NCBI GenBank assembly: GCA_026398715.1
Contig: JAPLSI010000263.1
Coordinates: forward strand, 1-7,281
DNA length: 7,281 bases
DNA from: Gammaproteobacteria bacterium
GTDB taxonomy: Bacteria; Pseudomonadota; Gammaproteobacteria; Xanthomonadales; Xanthomonadaceae
Direction of reading: 5' to 3'
Positions 1 through 5,963 of this stretch are shown piece by piece. Position numbers and translations under genes: made by a program. The notes below the pieces were generated by a model. The model saw only the letters and a list, made by a program, of their open reading frames with translations, searched no databases and was not told where the DNA came from. Each line of letters begins with the position of its first letter. Position 1 is the stretch's first letter.

Positions 1-903
1 GTGACCGCACCGCCGCCGTCATCGGGCGGCGTGGTGCTGGCGGAAATCCTGCAGGTGCTCGAAGGCTGGGACCTGGCCAAGCTGGAAGAAGCGCAGCGCG
101 TGCACCTGATCGTCGAAGCGATGCGCCGCGCCTATCGCGACCGCGGCCTGTACCTGGGCGATCCGGATTTCGTGAAGATGCCGATCGAGCGCCTGACCAG
201 CGACTACTACGCTTCAGGCCTGCGCGCTTCCATCCTGCCGGACAAGGCCACGCCCAGTTCGATGTTGCCGAGCAGCAATCCCCCGCATGAAGGCGTGAAC
301 ACCACGCACTTCTCCATCATCGATGCCGAGGGCAATCTGGCCGGCGTCACCCAGACGGTGAACCTGGCCTATGGCTCGGGCATGGTCGTCGACGGCGGCG
401 GCTTCCTGTTGAACGACGAGATGGACGACTTCGCGCTGCAGGCGGGCACGCCCAACGCCTACGGCGTGATCGGCTTCGATGCCAACGCGGTTGCGCCCGG
501 CCGACGCATGCTCAGCTCGATGTCGCCCAGCTTCATGGTCGGCAACGACAAGATCGCGGTGCTTGGCGCGAAGGGCGGCAGCCGCATCATCACGATGACC
601 TTGCTGGGCATGCTCGGCATCGAGCAGGGCATGAGCCCGGAACAGATCGCGGCCATGCCGCGCTTCCATCACCAGTACCTGCCGGACAGTATTTCCTTCG
701 AGCCGGGCGCGTTGTCGCCGGCCACCATCACCGCCCTGGAAGCCATGGGCCACAAGATGGCGCCCAGCGCCGAGCCGTGGACCTTCTATCTGCATGCCGT
801 GGATTGGGACCGAAGCACGAACACGCTTCGGGGCGGCGCGGACCCGCGCAATCCGCCAGGTTCGGCCACCGTGGTGCTGAAGAAAGTGGAGGCCGGGAAA
901 TGA
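1..903 (+). CDS. ggt: Gamma-glutamyltransferase, C-terminal part (5' end outside window)
   Basis: This is the 3' end of a gamma-glutamyltransferase gene, an N-terminal-nucleophile hydrolase that cuts or transfers the gamma-glutamyl group of glutathione and related compounds, usually in the periplasm. The reading frame is open at base 1, so the leading GTG is an internal codon. Residues count from base 1. PPPSSGG (4-10) is the family motif near the end of the large subunit. NTTHFS (100-105) is the autocleavage site, so Thr101 should be the new N-terminus and nucleophile of the small subunit. By comparison with the E. coli enzyme, the substrate-binding residues are present: Asn121, Glu140 and Asp143 (within NDEMDDF), Ser172-Ser173 (LSSMSP) and Gly192-Gly193 (GGSRIIT). 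A lid-loop-like stretch with Tyr154 follows. The signal peptide and most of the large subunit lie outside the window. The stop overlaps the next start as ATGA, implying translational coupling. Family certain; symbol generic. Confidence 0.96.
   Translation: MTAPPPSSGGVVLAEILQVLEGWDLAKLEEAQRVHLIVEAMRRAYRDRGLYLGDPDFVKMPIERLTSDYYASGLRASILPDKATPSSMLPSSNPPHEGVNTTHFSIIDAEGNLAGVTQTVNLAYGSGMVVDGGGFLLNDEMDDFALQAGTPNAYGVIGFDANAVAPGRRMLSSMSPSFMVGNDKIAVLGAKGGSRIITMTLLGMLGIEQGMSPEQIAAMPRFHHQYLPDSISFEPGALSPATITALEAMGHKMAPSAEPWTFYLHAVDWDRSTNTLRGGADPRNPPGSATVVLKKVEAGK
888..892 (+). promoter_or_regulatory. Ribosome binding site of the MBL-fold hydrolase gene
   Basis: GGAGG lies seven bases before the ATG at 900, inside the last codons of ggt. 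It decides the start of the hydrolase gene: the frame is open further upstream to 777, but that part would overlap ggt by over 120 bases and has no comparable site. Confidence 0.8.
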
Positions 904-1775
904 AACTCTGGTCGGTCGTGGGCAATTCGCAGATGCTCGATGGCGGCGCCATGTTCGGCAACGTGCCGCGCCCGATGTGGGAAAAATGGATCCAACCCGA
1001 TGCGGGCAATCGCATTCCGCTGGCCTGTCGCGCCTTGCTGGCCGATGGGCTGCATGGCAAGCGGGTCTTGTTCGAAACCGGCATCGGTGCGTTTTTCGAG
1101 CCGAAGATGCGAGAGCGGTTCGGCGTGGTGGAAGCCTCGCACGTGCTGCTGGAAAACCTGCGCGAGATTGGTTTCAGCCACGAGGACATCGATGTCGTCG
1201 TGCTGTCGCACCTGCATTTCGACCATGCCGGCGGCCTGCTGTCGGCCTGGAAGGAAGGCGAGGCGCCGAGCCTGCTGTTCCCCAACGCGACCTACGTCAT
1301 CAGTGCCGCCTGCTGGGACCGCGCGAAGGATCCGCATCCGCGCGACCGCGCCAGTTTCATTCCCGAATTGCTGCCTCTGCTCGAAGCCAGCGGGCGCGTC
1401 GAGATCGTGGATGGCGAGCACTGCAATGCGCTGGGCGCCAGCGTGCGCTTCCACTTCAGCGACGGCCATACGCCGGGCCTGATGCTGGCCGAAATCGTCG
1501 GGGTGCATGGCAGCGGCGGGGTGGTGTTCTGCGCCGACCTGATTCCGGGCCGGCCCTGGGTGCACCTGCCGGTGACGATGGGCTACGACCGCTTCCCGGA
1601 AATGCTGATAGACGAGAAGAACGAGTTCCTGGCCGACAAGCTGGCGCGCGGGGTGCGCCTGTTCTTCACGCACGACATGGGCTGCGCCATGGCCGGCGTG
1701 CAACGGGACGGGAAGGGACGCTACTCGACGGCGGATGAAATGCCGCAGGTCCGGGACCTGTCTCTGGCGGCCTGA
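900..1775 (+). CDS. Metallo-beta-lactamase-fold metal-dependent hydrolase
   Basis: This gene encodes a 291-residue cytoplasmic-looking enzyme of the metallo-beta-lactamase superfamily, with no signal peptide visible. All dinuclear metal ligands can be seen: HLHFDH gives His104, His106, Asp108 and His109; DGHTPG gives His190; FCADL gives the bridging Asp213; and FFTHD gives His258. This complete H-x-H-x-D-H / H / D / H set is shared by AHL lactonases, glyoxalase II and other hydrolases, so the fold does not fix the substrate. The segment [11 protein letters not shown] (37-47) followed by a VLFETGIG strand resembles the lactonase-like branch of the family. The ATG at 900 is chosen for its GGAGG and its 4-base overlap with the ggt stop. 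Co-translation with ggt hints at a substrate linked to gamma-glutamyl or glutathione conjugates, which is inference only. Alternatives are a lactonase or a thioesterase. Confidence 0.92.
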   Translation: MKLWSVVGNSQMLDGGAMFGNVPRPMWEKWIQPDAGNRIPLACRALLADGLHGKRVLFETGIGAFFEPKMRERFGVVEASHVLLENLREIGFSHEDIDVVVLSHLHFDHAGGLLSAWKEGEAPSLLFPNATYVISAACWDRAKDPHPRDRASFIPELLPLLEASGRVEIVDGEHCNALGASVRFHFSDGHTPGLMLAEIVGVHGSGGVVFCADLIPGRPWVHLPVTMGYDRFPEMLIDEKNEFLADKLARGVRLFFTHDMGCAMAGVQRDGKGRYSTADEMPQVRDLSLAA

Positions 1776-1793
1776 CCGACGCCCCGCTAAACT
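1765..1793 (+). promoter_or_regulatory. Possible promoter of the MAPEG gene
   Basis: TAAACT at 1788-1793 resembles a -10 box and is followed by GCGGC, as at two other upstream sites in this window. The best-placed -35 (TGGCGG at 1765-1770, 17-base spacer) is poor. Transcription would begin near 1800, giving a leader of about 16 bases. The -10 sits between CCGC and GCGG, a short dyad. The gene might instead be read through from ggt. Confidence 0.35.
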
Positions 1794-1816
1794 GCGGCAT
1801 CCCAGGGGAAAACCAA

Positions 1817-2212
1817 ATGATCACTTTGCTCTATGCCGGACTGTGCACGCTGCTTGTCGTCTTCCTGGCAGTGCGCGTCGCGTTGTGGCGGTTCCGGCAC
1901 AAGATCGGCATTGGCGACGGCGGCGACCGCGAATTGCTCAAGCGCGTACGCGCGCACGCCAACGCCATCGAGAACATGCCGCTGGCGCTGATCCTGCTGG
2001 GCGGCATGGAATTGAATGGTTATTCCGACGACCTGATCCACGGGTTCGGCGGCGTGTTGCTGGTCTCGCGCCTGGCGCATGCCTGGGGCCTGAGCCACAG
2101 CAGCGGAACATCGGGCGGCCGCTTCATGGGCTCGTTGTTTACCTGGACGCTGATGGCCGCGATGGCCTTGTTCGCCATCTGGGGCTTCTTCAGCCAGTAC
2201 GTGGTCGGCTAA
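1817..2212 (+). CDS. MAPEG family integral membrane protein
   Basis: This 131-residue protein fits the MAPEG family (membrane-associated proteins in eicosanoid and glutathione metabolism), which includes microsomal glutathione transferases and bacterial YecN-like proteins. Four hydrophobic helices are visible, at about residues 1-22, 54-67, 75-92 and 105-128, matching the family's four-helix fold and usual length of about 130. The family signature appears as RVRAHANAIENMPL (43-56), with Arg45, His47, Asn49, Glu52 and Asn53, and again as RLAHAWG (85-91). It should sit in the inner membrane. Whether it binds glutathione or has transferase activity is unknown for most bacterial members. The start is supported by an AGGGGA ribosome site at 1804-1809. 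The gene lies 41 bases after the MBL hydrolase on the same strand. Its TAA overlaps the TAG of the opposing gene within CTAA, leaving no room for a terminator. Confidence 0.9.
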   Translation: MITLLYAGLCTLLVVFLAVRVALWRFRHKIGIGDGGDRELLKRVRAHANAIENMPLALILLGGMELNGYSDDLIHGFGGVLLVSRLAHAWGLSHSSGTSGGRFMGSLFTWTLMAAMALFAIWGFFSQYVVG

Positions 2213-3054
2213 TCGCCCAGGCTGACTTCGTCGGCGCCAAGCAGGCGTTCGAGTTCCACCAGCAATGCGCGCAACGGCGGGGCGAGTTCCGGCGCATACA
2301 GGCGCGCCCGTTCCAGGTTTTCGATTCGACCGAACAGGCTTTGCCTGATCTGTTCCTCGCTGCGTGCGTGATGCAGCAGGTCTGAAATCACGTTGGCGAA
2401 TTCACTGGGCGTTGGCGAGGCGGGCAAGGCGACGCAGACCGTGGCGATGGCTGCGAAAAATCCTTGCGCTTCGGCGCCCAGGCCGTAGTCGGACGGCCGG
2501 TAGTCGAGGAAGGCGCGCTGCGCGTCGGTCCAGATGCGGTAACTGCATTTGGCCAGCGGGTGGTACAGCGCTTGTTCGGATATCAGCACCAGCACCAGGT
2601 TGCGCGCATTGGCGGTGGCGGAACCGGCGCTGTTGGTCCATTCGCGATTCATCACGAAGTTGTACAGGCGCGCCTGGTCGGCAAAATGCGCGGCCTGCAA
2701 CTGGTCGAGGATCAGCAGGGTCTGGCTTGCTTCGGAATAGGCGCAGGCTTCGGTCATCACCCGCTCGAACGCGGATGGCGCGGCTTCGGGCACGCCCAGG
2801 CTACCATCTTCGAGCACGATGGGATGGGCGCTGGGTGGCGGCTCGCTGGCGCTGAAGTCGTGGTAGAGCACATGCGGATAATCCATCGCCCTGCCCAGCG
2901 CCTGCGCGAAAGCAGTCTTGCGTCGGCCGGCAGTGCCGTCCACGTGCAGCACACGCAGGTGGGTCAGTTGCTGCCCGAACAGGCAACGCAGGGCGTGGTC
3001 GTAATCGTCGTTGGATTCGAAGCCGAATTCGGCGAGTCGGGTGCGCAGGCTCAT
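2209..3054 (-). CDS. P-loop (AAA-like) ATPase-like protein with altered Walker motifs
   Basis: I do not recognise a named family for this 281-residue soluble protein. Its layout resembles an AAA-type nucleotide-binding fold. A short N-terminal helical part is followed by a beta strand and GTAGRRKT (40-47), a Walker A-like loop with Lys46 and Thr47 but Arg45 where glycine is normal. The Walker B-like strand TLLILDQLQ (112-120) has Asp117 but Gln118 in place of the catalytic glutamate. A third strand, RNLVLVLIS (151-159), occupies the sensor-1 position. The C-terminal part (about 215-273) is helical and charged and could form a lid or partner-binding bundle. Both changes would be expected to weaken hydrolysis, so it may bind nucleotide as a switch or scaffold. 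It starts three bases after the transporter stop with no clear ribosome site, suggesting re-initiation coupling. Its stop overlaps the MAPEG stop. The gene itself is well supported by its clean frame and position. Confidence 0.8.
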   Translation of the reverse strand: MSLRTRLAEFGFESNDDYDHALRCLFGQQLTHLRVLHVDGTAGRRKTAFAQALGRAMDYPHVLYHDFSASEPPPSAHPIVLEDGSLGVPEAAPSAFERVMTEACAYSEASQTLLILDQLQAAHFADQARLYNFVMNREWTNSAGSATANARNLVLVLISEQALYHPLAKCSYRIWTDAQRAFLDYRPSDYGLGAEAQGFFAAIATVCVALPASPTPSEFANVISDLLHHARSEEQIRQSLFGRIENLERARLYAPELAPPLRALLVELERLLGADEVSLGD

Positions 3055-3057
3055 GGA

Positions 3058-4227
3058 TCAAGTGTAGCGCCGCGGACGCAGTGAAAGCGCCGCCAACGCG
3101 GTGATAACCGCAAGACCGGCGCCGGTGGCGAAGGTTGCGGTGGGGCCCGACCAGGTCCACAGGCCGCCGGCCAACACGCTTGCCAGCAAGGCCATCACGC
3201 CACGGGCGAGGTTGATCACGCCGAAGGCGCTGCCGCGCAGTTTCTCCGGCGCGTGGTCCGCAACCAGTGCGGCGATCAGGCCTTCGGTCAGGCCCATGTG
3301 CACGCCCCATAGCGCGATGCCCGCCATCACCCCGGGCAGGCTGGTGGAGAAGGCCAGCAGCAGGTCTGCGGCCAGCATCACGACGCAGCCCACGGCGAGC
3401 AGGGTGTATCGCGACATGTAATCGGACAGTTTGCCGGCGGGGTAGGCGGTGAGCAGGTAGGTGGCGCTCATCACCACGAGGGTCAGGGGGATCCAGGCGC
3501 TGGACAGGCCGGCATCCTGCGCGCGCAAGACCAGGAATGCTTCCGAGAAGCGCATCAGCGTGAACATCAGCACCAGGCCGACCAGCGCCCAGAAGGCCTT
3601 CGGGTAATCGCTGGCGCGGAAGCCGGCAAGGGGGCTGCGTGCGTCGGAAAGCTTCGGCACGTTCGGCGGTTCCTTCACGCCGAAGATCAACACCGCCACG
3701 GCGAACAGGGCCGGAATGCAGGCGACCCAGAATACGGCGCGAATATCGAAGGCAAGGCCCGCCATCAGCCCGATGGCGATGAGCGGCCCGGCGAAGGCGC
3801 CAACCGTGTCCATGGACTGGCGCAGGCCGTAGGCCGCGCCGCGCTGGCCGGCAGCGGTGACGTCGGCGACCAGCGCATCGCGTGGCGCGCCGCGTATGCC
3901 CTTGCCGATGCGGTCGAGGAAACGTGCGGTGAATACCGTCAGCGCCGAATCGGCGAGCGGGAACAGCGGCTTGGTCAGCGCCGCCATGCCATAGCCCAGC
4001 ACGATCAGCGGCTTGCGCTTGCCCCAGCGATCGGACAGCACGCCGGAGAAGATCTTCGAGATGGAGGCGGTGGCCTCGGCAATGCCCTCGATGACGCCGA
4101 GCGCGAGTGCGCTGACGCCCAGCGTGCCGACCAGAAAGATCGGCAGCAGCGCGTGGATCATTTCGGACGACATGTCCATGCACAGCGACACGATGCCCAG
4201 CGCCCAGATGCTGCGCGGCAATTTCAT
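3058..4227 (-). CDS. Major facilitator superfamily (MFS) transporter
   Basis: This 389-residue inner-membrane protein has the size and hydrophobic periodicity of a 12-helix MFS permease. The family's loop 2-3 motif A is clear as GVLSDRWGKRK (62-72), with Asp66, Arg67 and Gly69, and a weaker half-repeat AGKLSDYMSR lies at 264-273. DRIGKGIRGAPRDA (105-118) matches the positively charged loop after helix 4. AFAGPLIAIG (144-153) resembles the helix 5 motif C of proton-linked exporters, so efflux driven by proton exchange is a reasonable guess. A loop at about 185-210 separates the two six-helix halves. The substrate cannot be read from the sequence. The gene lies 48 bases after the aminotransferase and three bases before the ATPase-like gene, all on one strand, so a shared transcript is likely. 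The ATG has no strong ribosome site. The start is supported by a typical N-terminal first helix. Confidence 0.93.
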   Translation of the reverse strand: MKLPRSIWALGIVSLCMDMSSEMIHALLPIFLVGTLGVSALALGVIEGIAEATASISKIFSGVLSDRWGKRKPLIVLGYGMAALTKPLFPLADSALTVFTARFLDRIGKGIRGAPRDALVADVTAAGQRGAAYGLRQSMDTVGAFAGPLIAIGLMAGLAFDIRAVFWVACIPALFAVAVLIFGVKEPPNVPKLSDARSPLAGFRASDYPKAFWALVGLVLMFTLMRFSEAFLVLRAQDAGLSSAWIPLTLVVMSATYLLTAYPAGKLSDYMSRYTLLAVGCVVMLAADLLLAFSTSLPGVMAGIALWGVHMGLTEGLIAALVADHAPEKLRGSAFGVINLARGVMALLASVLAGGLWTWSGPTATFATGAGLAVITALAALSLRPRRYT

Positions 4228-4275
4228 GATTGCAGCTGCTTGCCCGGTGCGCTCATGCGGCCCGGGCTGGGGTGA

Positions 4276-5772
4276 TCACGCCGCTTCGGCTTGCGACTTG
4301 CGCGGGCCATTGAGCAGCGCGTGCTTCACGTGCGCGATGATCAGGTCCACTTCTTCGCTGGTGATCGCGAAGTGCGGCGTGAAGCGCAGTGAATTGGTGC
4401 CGCCGTGGATCACGCCCATGCCGCGCTCGCGCATGAACTCCTCGGTGGAGCCGGCGCCGAAGCACTTGAAGCTTGGGTCGAGTTCGCAGGAGAACAACAG
4501 GCCGGTGCCCTGCACCTTGGTGATCAGGCCGCCGGTCTCTTCCTTCAACTTGTTGAGCTTGTCGAGGAATTCACGGCCCTTGCCGCGGATGTTGTTGCGA
4601 AGTTCGGTGGTGAGCGAGCCCAGGACGACCGACGCGATGTCGAGCGCGCGCGGGTTCGCGGTCATCGTGTTGCCATAGACGCCCTTGCGATACAGGGCAG
4701 CGGCGCGATCGTTCACGGCCAGCACGGACAGCGGGTACTGGCCGCCGTTGATGGCCTTGGAATAGGTTTCCATGTCCGGCGCTTCCACGCCCTCGAAGCC
4801 CGGGTAATCAATGATGGAAAGCACGCCATGCGCGCGCAGGCCGGCCTGGATGGAATCGACCAGCAGCAAGCAGCCATGCGCCTTGGTCAGTTCGCGTGCG
4901 GCGGCGTAGAACGCCGGCGGCACGGCGCGACCCGGGTCGCCTTCGCCCATCACCGGTTCCAGGAACATCGCCTCGATGAACCAGCCATTGGCGTCGGCAT
5001 CGGCGAACGCCTGCTTGAGTTGTTCGATGGAATAGGGCTCGACCGTAATGAGGCTGGTTTCATTGCGGAAGCTGGCCAGGTACTGCACGTAGGCCTTGCG
5101 GCTGGAGTCGGAAAAAAGCGCCGGGCGCTCGGTGCGGCCGTGGAAGGCGCCTTTCACGGCAAGGCGCTTGATGGTGCGGCCGGCATGCGGGCCGCCCGCA
5201 TCGGTGTGGATCTTGGCGTTGACGTCGGCGATGCGGCCGGCGAGCGACACGGATTCGGAGCCGGAGTTGAGGCAGAGGAATTTCGGATACGGGCAGGCGC
5301 CACGGGTGTGGCCGATTTCAGCGCGCAATGCGCGGGTAACGCGCAACTGCGACAGGCTGGGCGACATCACGTTGGCCATCACTTTCGGCTGCGCCATCAC
5401 TTCCAGGATCTGCGCGGGCGTGTGGCCGAAGCCGAGCATGCCGTAGCCGCCGGAATCGTGCAGCACGGCGCCCTTCAGCGTAACGACCCACGGGCCGCGC
5501 GCGGCGATGGCGACGTACGGGTTGACCGCATCGTCTGCATAGAAATTGATGAAGCCTTCCTGCACGGCTTCGATCTGCGCTTGTTCATCGGCATTGACCA
5601 GTTCGCCGAATTCGGCCTTGATGGCCTCGAACTGTTCGGCAGCGGCGCGTACGGCGGCGCCGAGGTCCGGGAAGCGTTCCGACAGTCGGTTCACCGTGTC
5701 GTCGTCCAGGCCGCGGGTGCGGACGGTGCCAGCGCAATTGCGCAGCGGGGCGAGCAGGTCGGTGGTTTTCAT
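4276..5772 (-). CDS. Class III PLP-dependent aminotransferase
   Basis: This 498-residue enzyme belongs to the class III (ornithine/GABA-type) fold-type I aminotransferases, which move amino groups using pyridoxal phosphate. Visible landmarks are the cofactor-phosphate loop NSGSESV (169-175), FHGRT (210-214), EPVMGEG (272-278), Asp306 with Gln309 in VDSIQAG for the pyridine ring, and YSKAINGG with Lys339 as the Schiff-base lysine. The usual Asp-Glu pair at 306-307 is Asp-Ser here. The N-terminal stretch before the core (about residues 1-85) is helical and longer than the roughly 40 residues common in the class. The substrate is not assignable; GABA, lysine or ornithine-type amines are possible. 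The ATG at 5772 is chosen because CAGGAGA precedes it with ideal spacing. An in-frame ATG 23 codons upstream has no ribosome site. The gene heads the probable aminotransferase, MFS and ATPase-like operon. Confidence 0.93.
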   Translation of the reverse strand: MKTTDLLAPLRNCAGTVRTRGLDDDTVNRLSERFPDLGAAVRAAAEQFEAIKAEFGELVNADEQAQIEAVQEGFINFYADDAVNPYVAIAARGPWVVTLKGAVLHDSGGYGMLGFGHTPAQILEVMAQPKVMANVMSPSLSQLRVTRALRAEIGHTRGACPYPKFLCLNSGSESVSLAGRIADVNAKIHTDAGGPHAGRTIKRLAVKGAFHGRTERPALFSDSSRKAYVQYLASFRNETSLITVEPYSIEQLKQAFADADANGWFIEAMFLEPVMGEGDPGRAVPPAFYAAARELTKAHGCLLLVDSIQAGLRAHGVLSIIDYPGFEGVEAPDMETYSKAINGGQYPLSVLAVNDRAAALYRKGVYGNTMTANPRALDIASVVLGSLTTELRNNIRGKGREFLDKLNKLKEETGGLITKVQGTGLLFSCELDPSFKCFGAGSTEEFMRERGMGVIHGGTNSLRFTPHFAITSEEVDLIIAHVKHALLNGPRKSQAEAA

Positions 5773-5777
5773 GGCGG

Positions 5778-5784
5778 TCTCCTG
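5778..5784 (-). promoter_or_regulatory. Ribosome binding site deciding the aminotransferase start
   Basis: On the minus strand this reads CAGGAGA. Its AGGAG core ends six bases before the ATG at 5772. It is the strongest ribosome site in the control region and rules against the in-frame ATG at 5841. Confidence 0.85.
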
Positions 5785-5802
5785 TGACTCAAGATTTGAC
5801 GC

Positions 5803-5823
5803 AAATGCGAAATGCAAAATGCG
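5803..5823. repeat. Three tandem copies of the heptamer AAATGCR
   Basis: AAATGC recurs at 5803, 5810 and 5817 with an exact seven-base step (AAATGCG, AAATGCA, AAATGCG). It lies in the aminotransferase leader, between a hairpin and the ribosome site. It is A-rich against a GC-rich background. The function is unknown; a protein-binding site on DNA or RNA is possible. Confidence 0.75.
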
Positions 5824-5840
5824 CAGGGCGGGCCCGCGCA
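5820..5840 (-). promoter_or_regulatory. Stable hairpin in the aminotransferase leader
   Basis: In the leader transcript (minus strand), UGCGC pairs with GCGCA and, after a one-base U bulge, GGG pairs with CCC around a CCCG loop, giving eight nearly all G-C pairs. No U-run follows, so it does not look like a terminator. It begins about 26 bases after the predicted transcript start. Base pairing is seen directly; any regulatory role is inferred. Confidence 0.5.
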
Positions 5841-5872
5841 TGGCTTTGAGGCTGAAATAAGCTGTGGTGCGC

Positions 5873-5901
5873 AGTTTACCATGCGAATAAGGGGCTTATA
5901 A
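5873..5901 (-). promoter_or_regulatory. Possible promoter of the aminotransferase operon
   Basis: On the minus strand, TTATAA (5901-5896) and TAAACT (5878-5873) are separated by 17 bases and the -10 is followed by GCGC. The -10 matches the MAPEG upstream box exactly (TAAACTGCG). Transcription would start near 5866, leaving a leader of about 94 bases that contains the hairpin and the heptamer repeat. Confidence 0.45.
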
Positions 5902-5907
5902 CCCCCT
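5890..5907. repeat. 18-base dyad AGGGG-C-TTATAA-C-CCCCT
   Basis: The 18 bases are symmetric about the centre of TTATAA apart from one C/C mismatch pair. The dyad covers the proposed -35 box of the aminotransferase promoter and lies about 45 bases upstream of the proposed queA transcript start, so it is well placed to be an operator serving one or both genes. No factor can be named. Confidence 0.5.
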
Positions 5908-5912
5908 AAAAC

Positions 5913-5941
5913 CCGCGAAAAATGGGCATTGTCGGTACAAT
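5913..5941 (+). promoter_or_regulatory. Possible promoter of queA-tgt
   Basis: TACAAT at 5936-5941 is a good -10 box, again followed by GCGC. The region 17 bases further upstream shows no convincing -35. Transcription would start near 5948-5950, giving a leader of only about 15 bases before the queA ATG. Confidence 0.5.
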
Positions 5942-5943
5942 GC
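5926..5943. repeat. Inverted repeat GCATTGT-CGGT-ACAATGC over the queA -10
   Basis: A perfect seven-base inverted repeat with a four-base spacer contains the TACAAT box. It could be an operator that would block polymerase when bound, or chance symmetry around a common promoter word. Seen directly; role unproven. Confidence 0.55.
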
Positions 5944-5963
5944 GCCCCCAGTGCCGGGCCGCC

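Noticed and set aside
786..1703. A 305-codon minus-strand frame opposite the MBL hydrolase gene
   Set aside because: His/Gln/Ala-rich antisense shadow with no domain features, while the plus-strand frame carries a full set of metal ligands.
2801..4183. A 460-codon minus-strand frame overlapping the transporter and ATPase-like genes
   Set aside because: It is an Arg/Ala-rich shifted reading of the same strand. The transporter frame has real helices and motif A, so this is a shadow.
4228..4275. GCCCGG/CCGGGC inverted repeat between the aminotransferase and MFS genes as a terminator
   Set aside because: Only six pairs with a long loop and no U-run on either strand. It is more likely chance GC pairing within an operon gap.
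4405..5787. A 460-codon open frame on the plus strand opposite the aminotransferase gene
   Set aside because: Its protein is low-complexity, rich in Gly/Ala/His/Arg, with no recognisable motif. Long antisense frames are expected opposite GC-biased codons, and the minus-strand gene has clear catalytic motifs.
5773..5841. N-terminal extension of the aminotransferase from an ATG at 5841
   Set aside because: It is in frame and open, but has no ribosome site, would translate through the hairpin and heptamer repeat, and the ATG at 5772 has a strong AGGAG at ideal spacing.
5890..5907. The GGGG...CCCC dyad as an intrinsic terminator
   Set aside because: It lies between divergent promoters rather than after a gene and lacks a clean U-run. 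An operator reading fits its position better.
5922..5963. Longer queA start at 5922
   Set aside because: It would begin upstream of the TACAAT box and add 14 residues not seen in the family. The ATG at 5964 aligns with known QueA starts.
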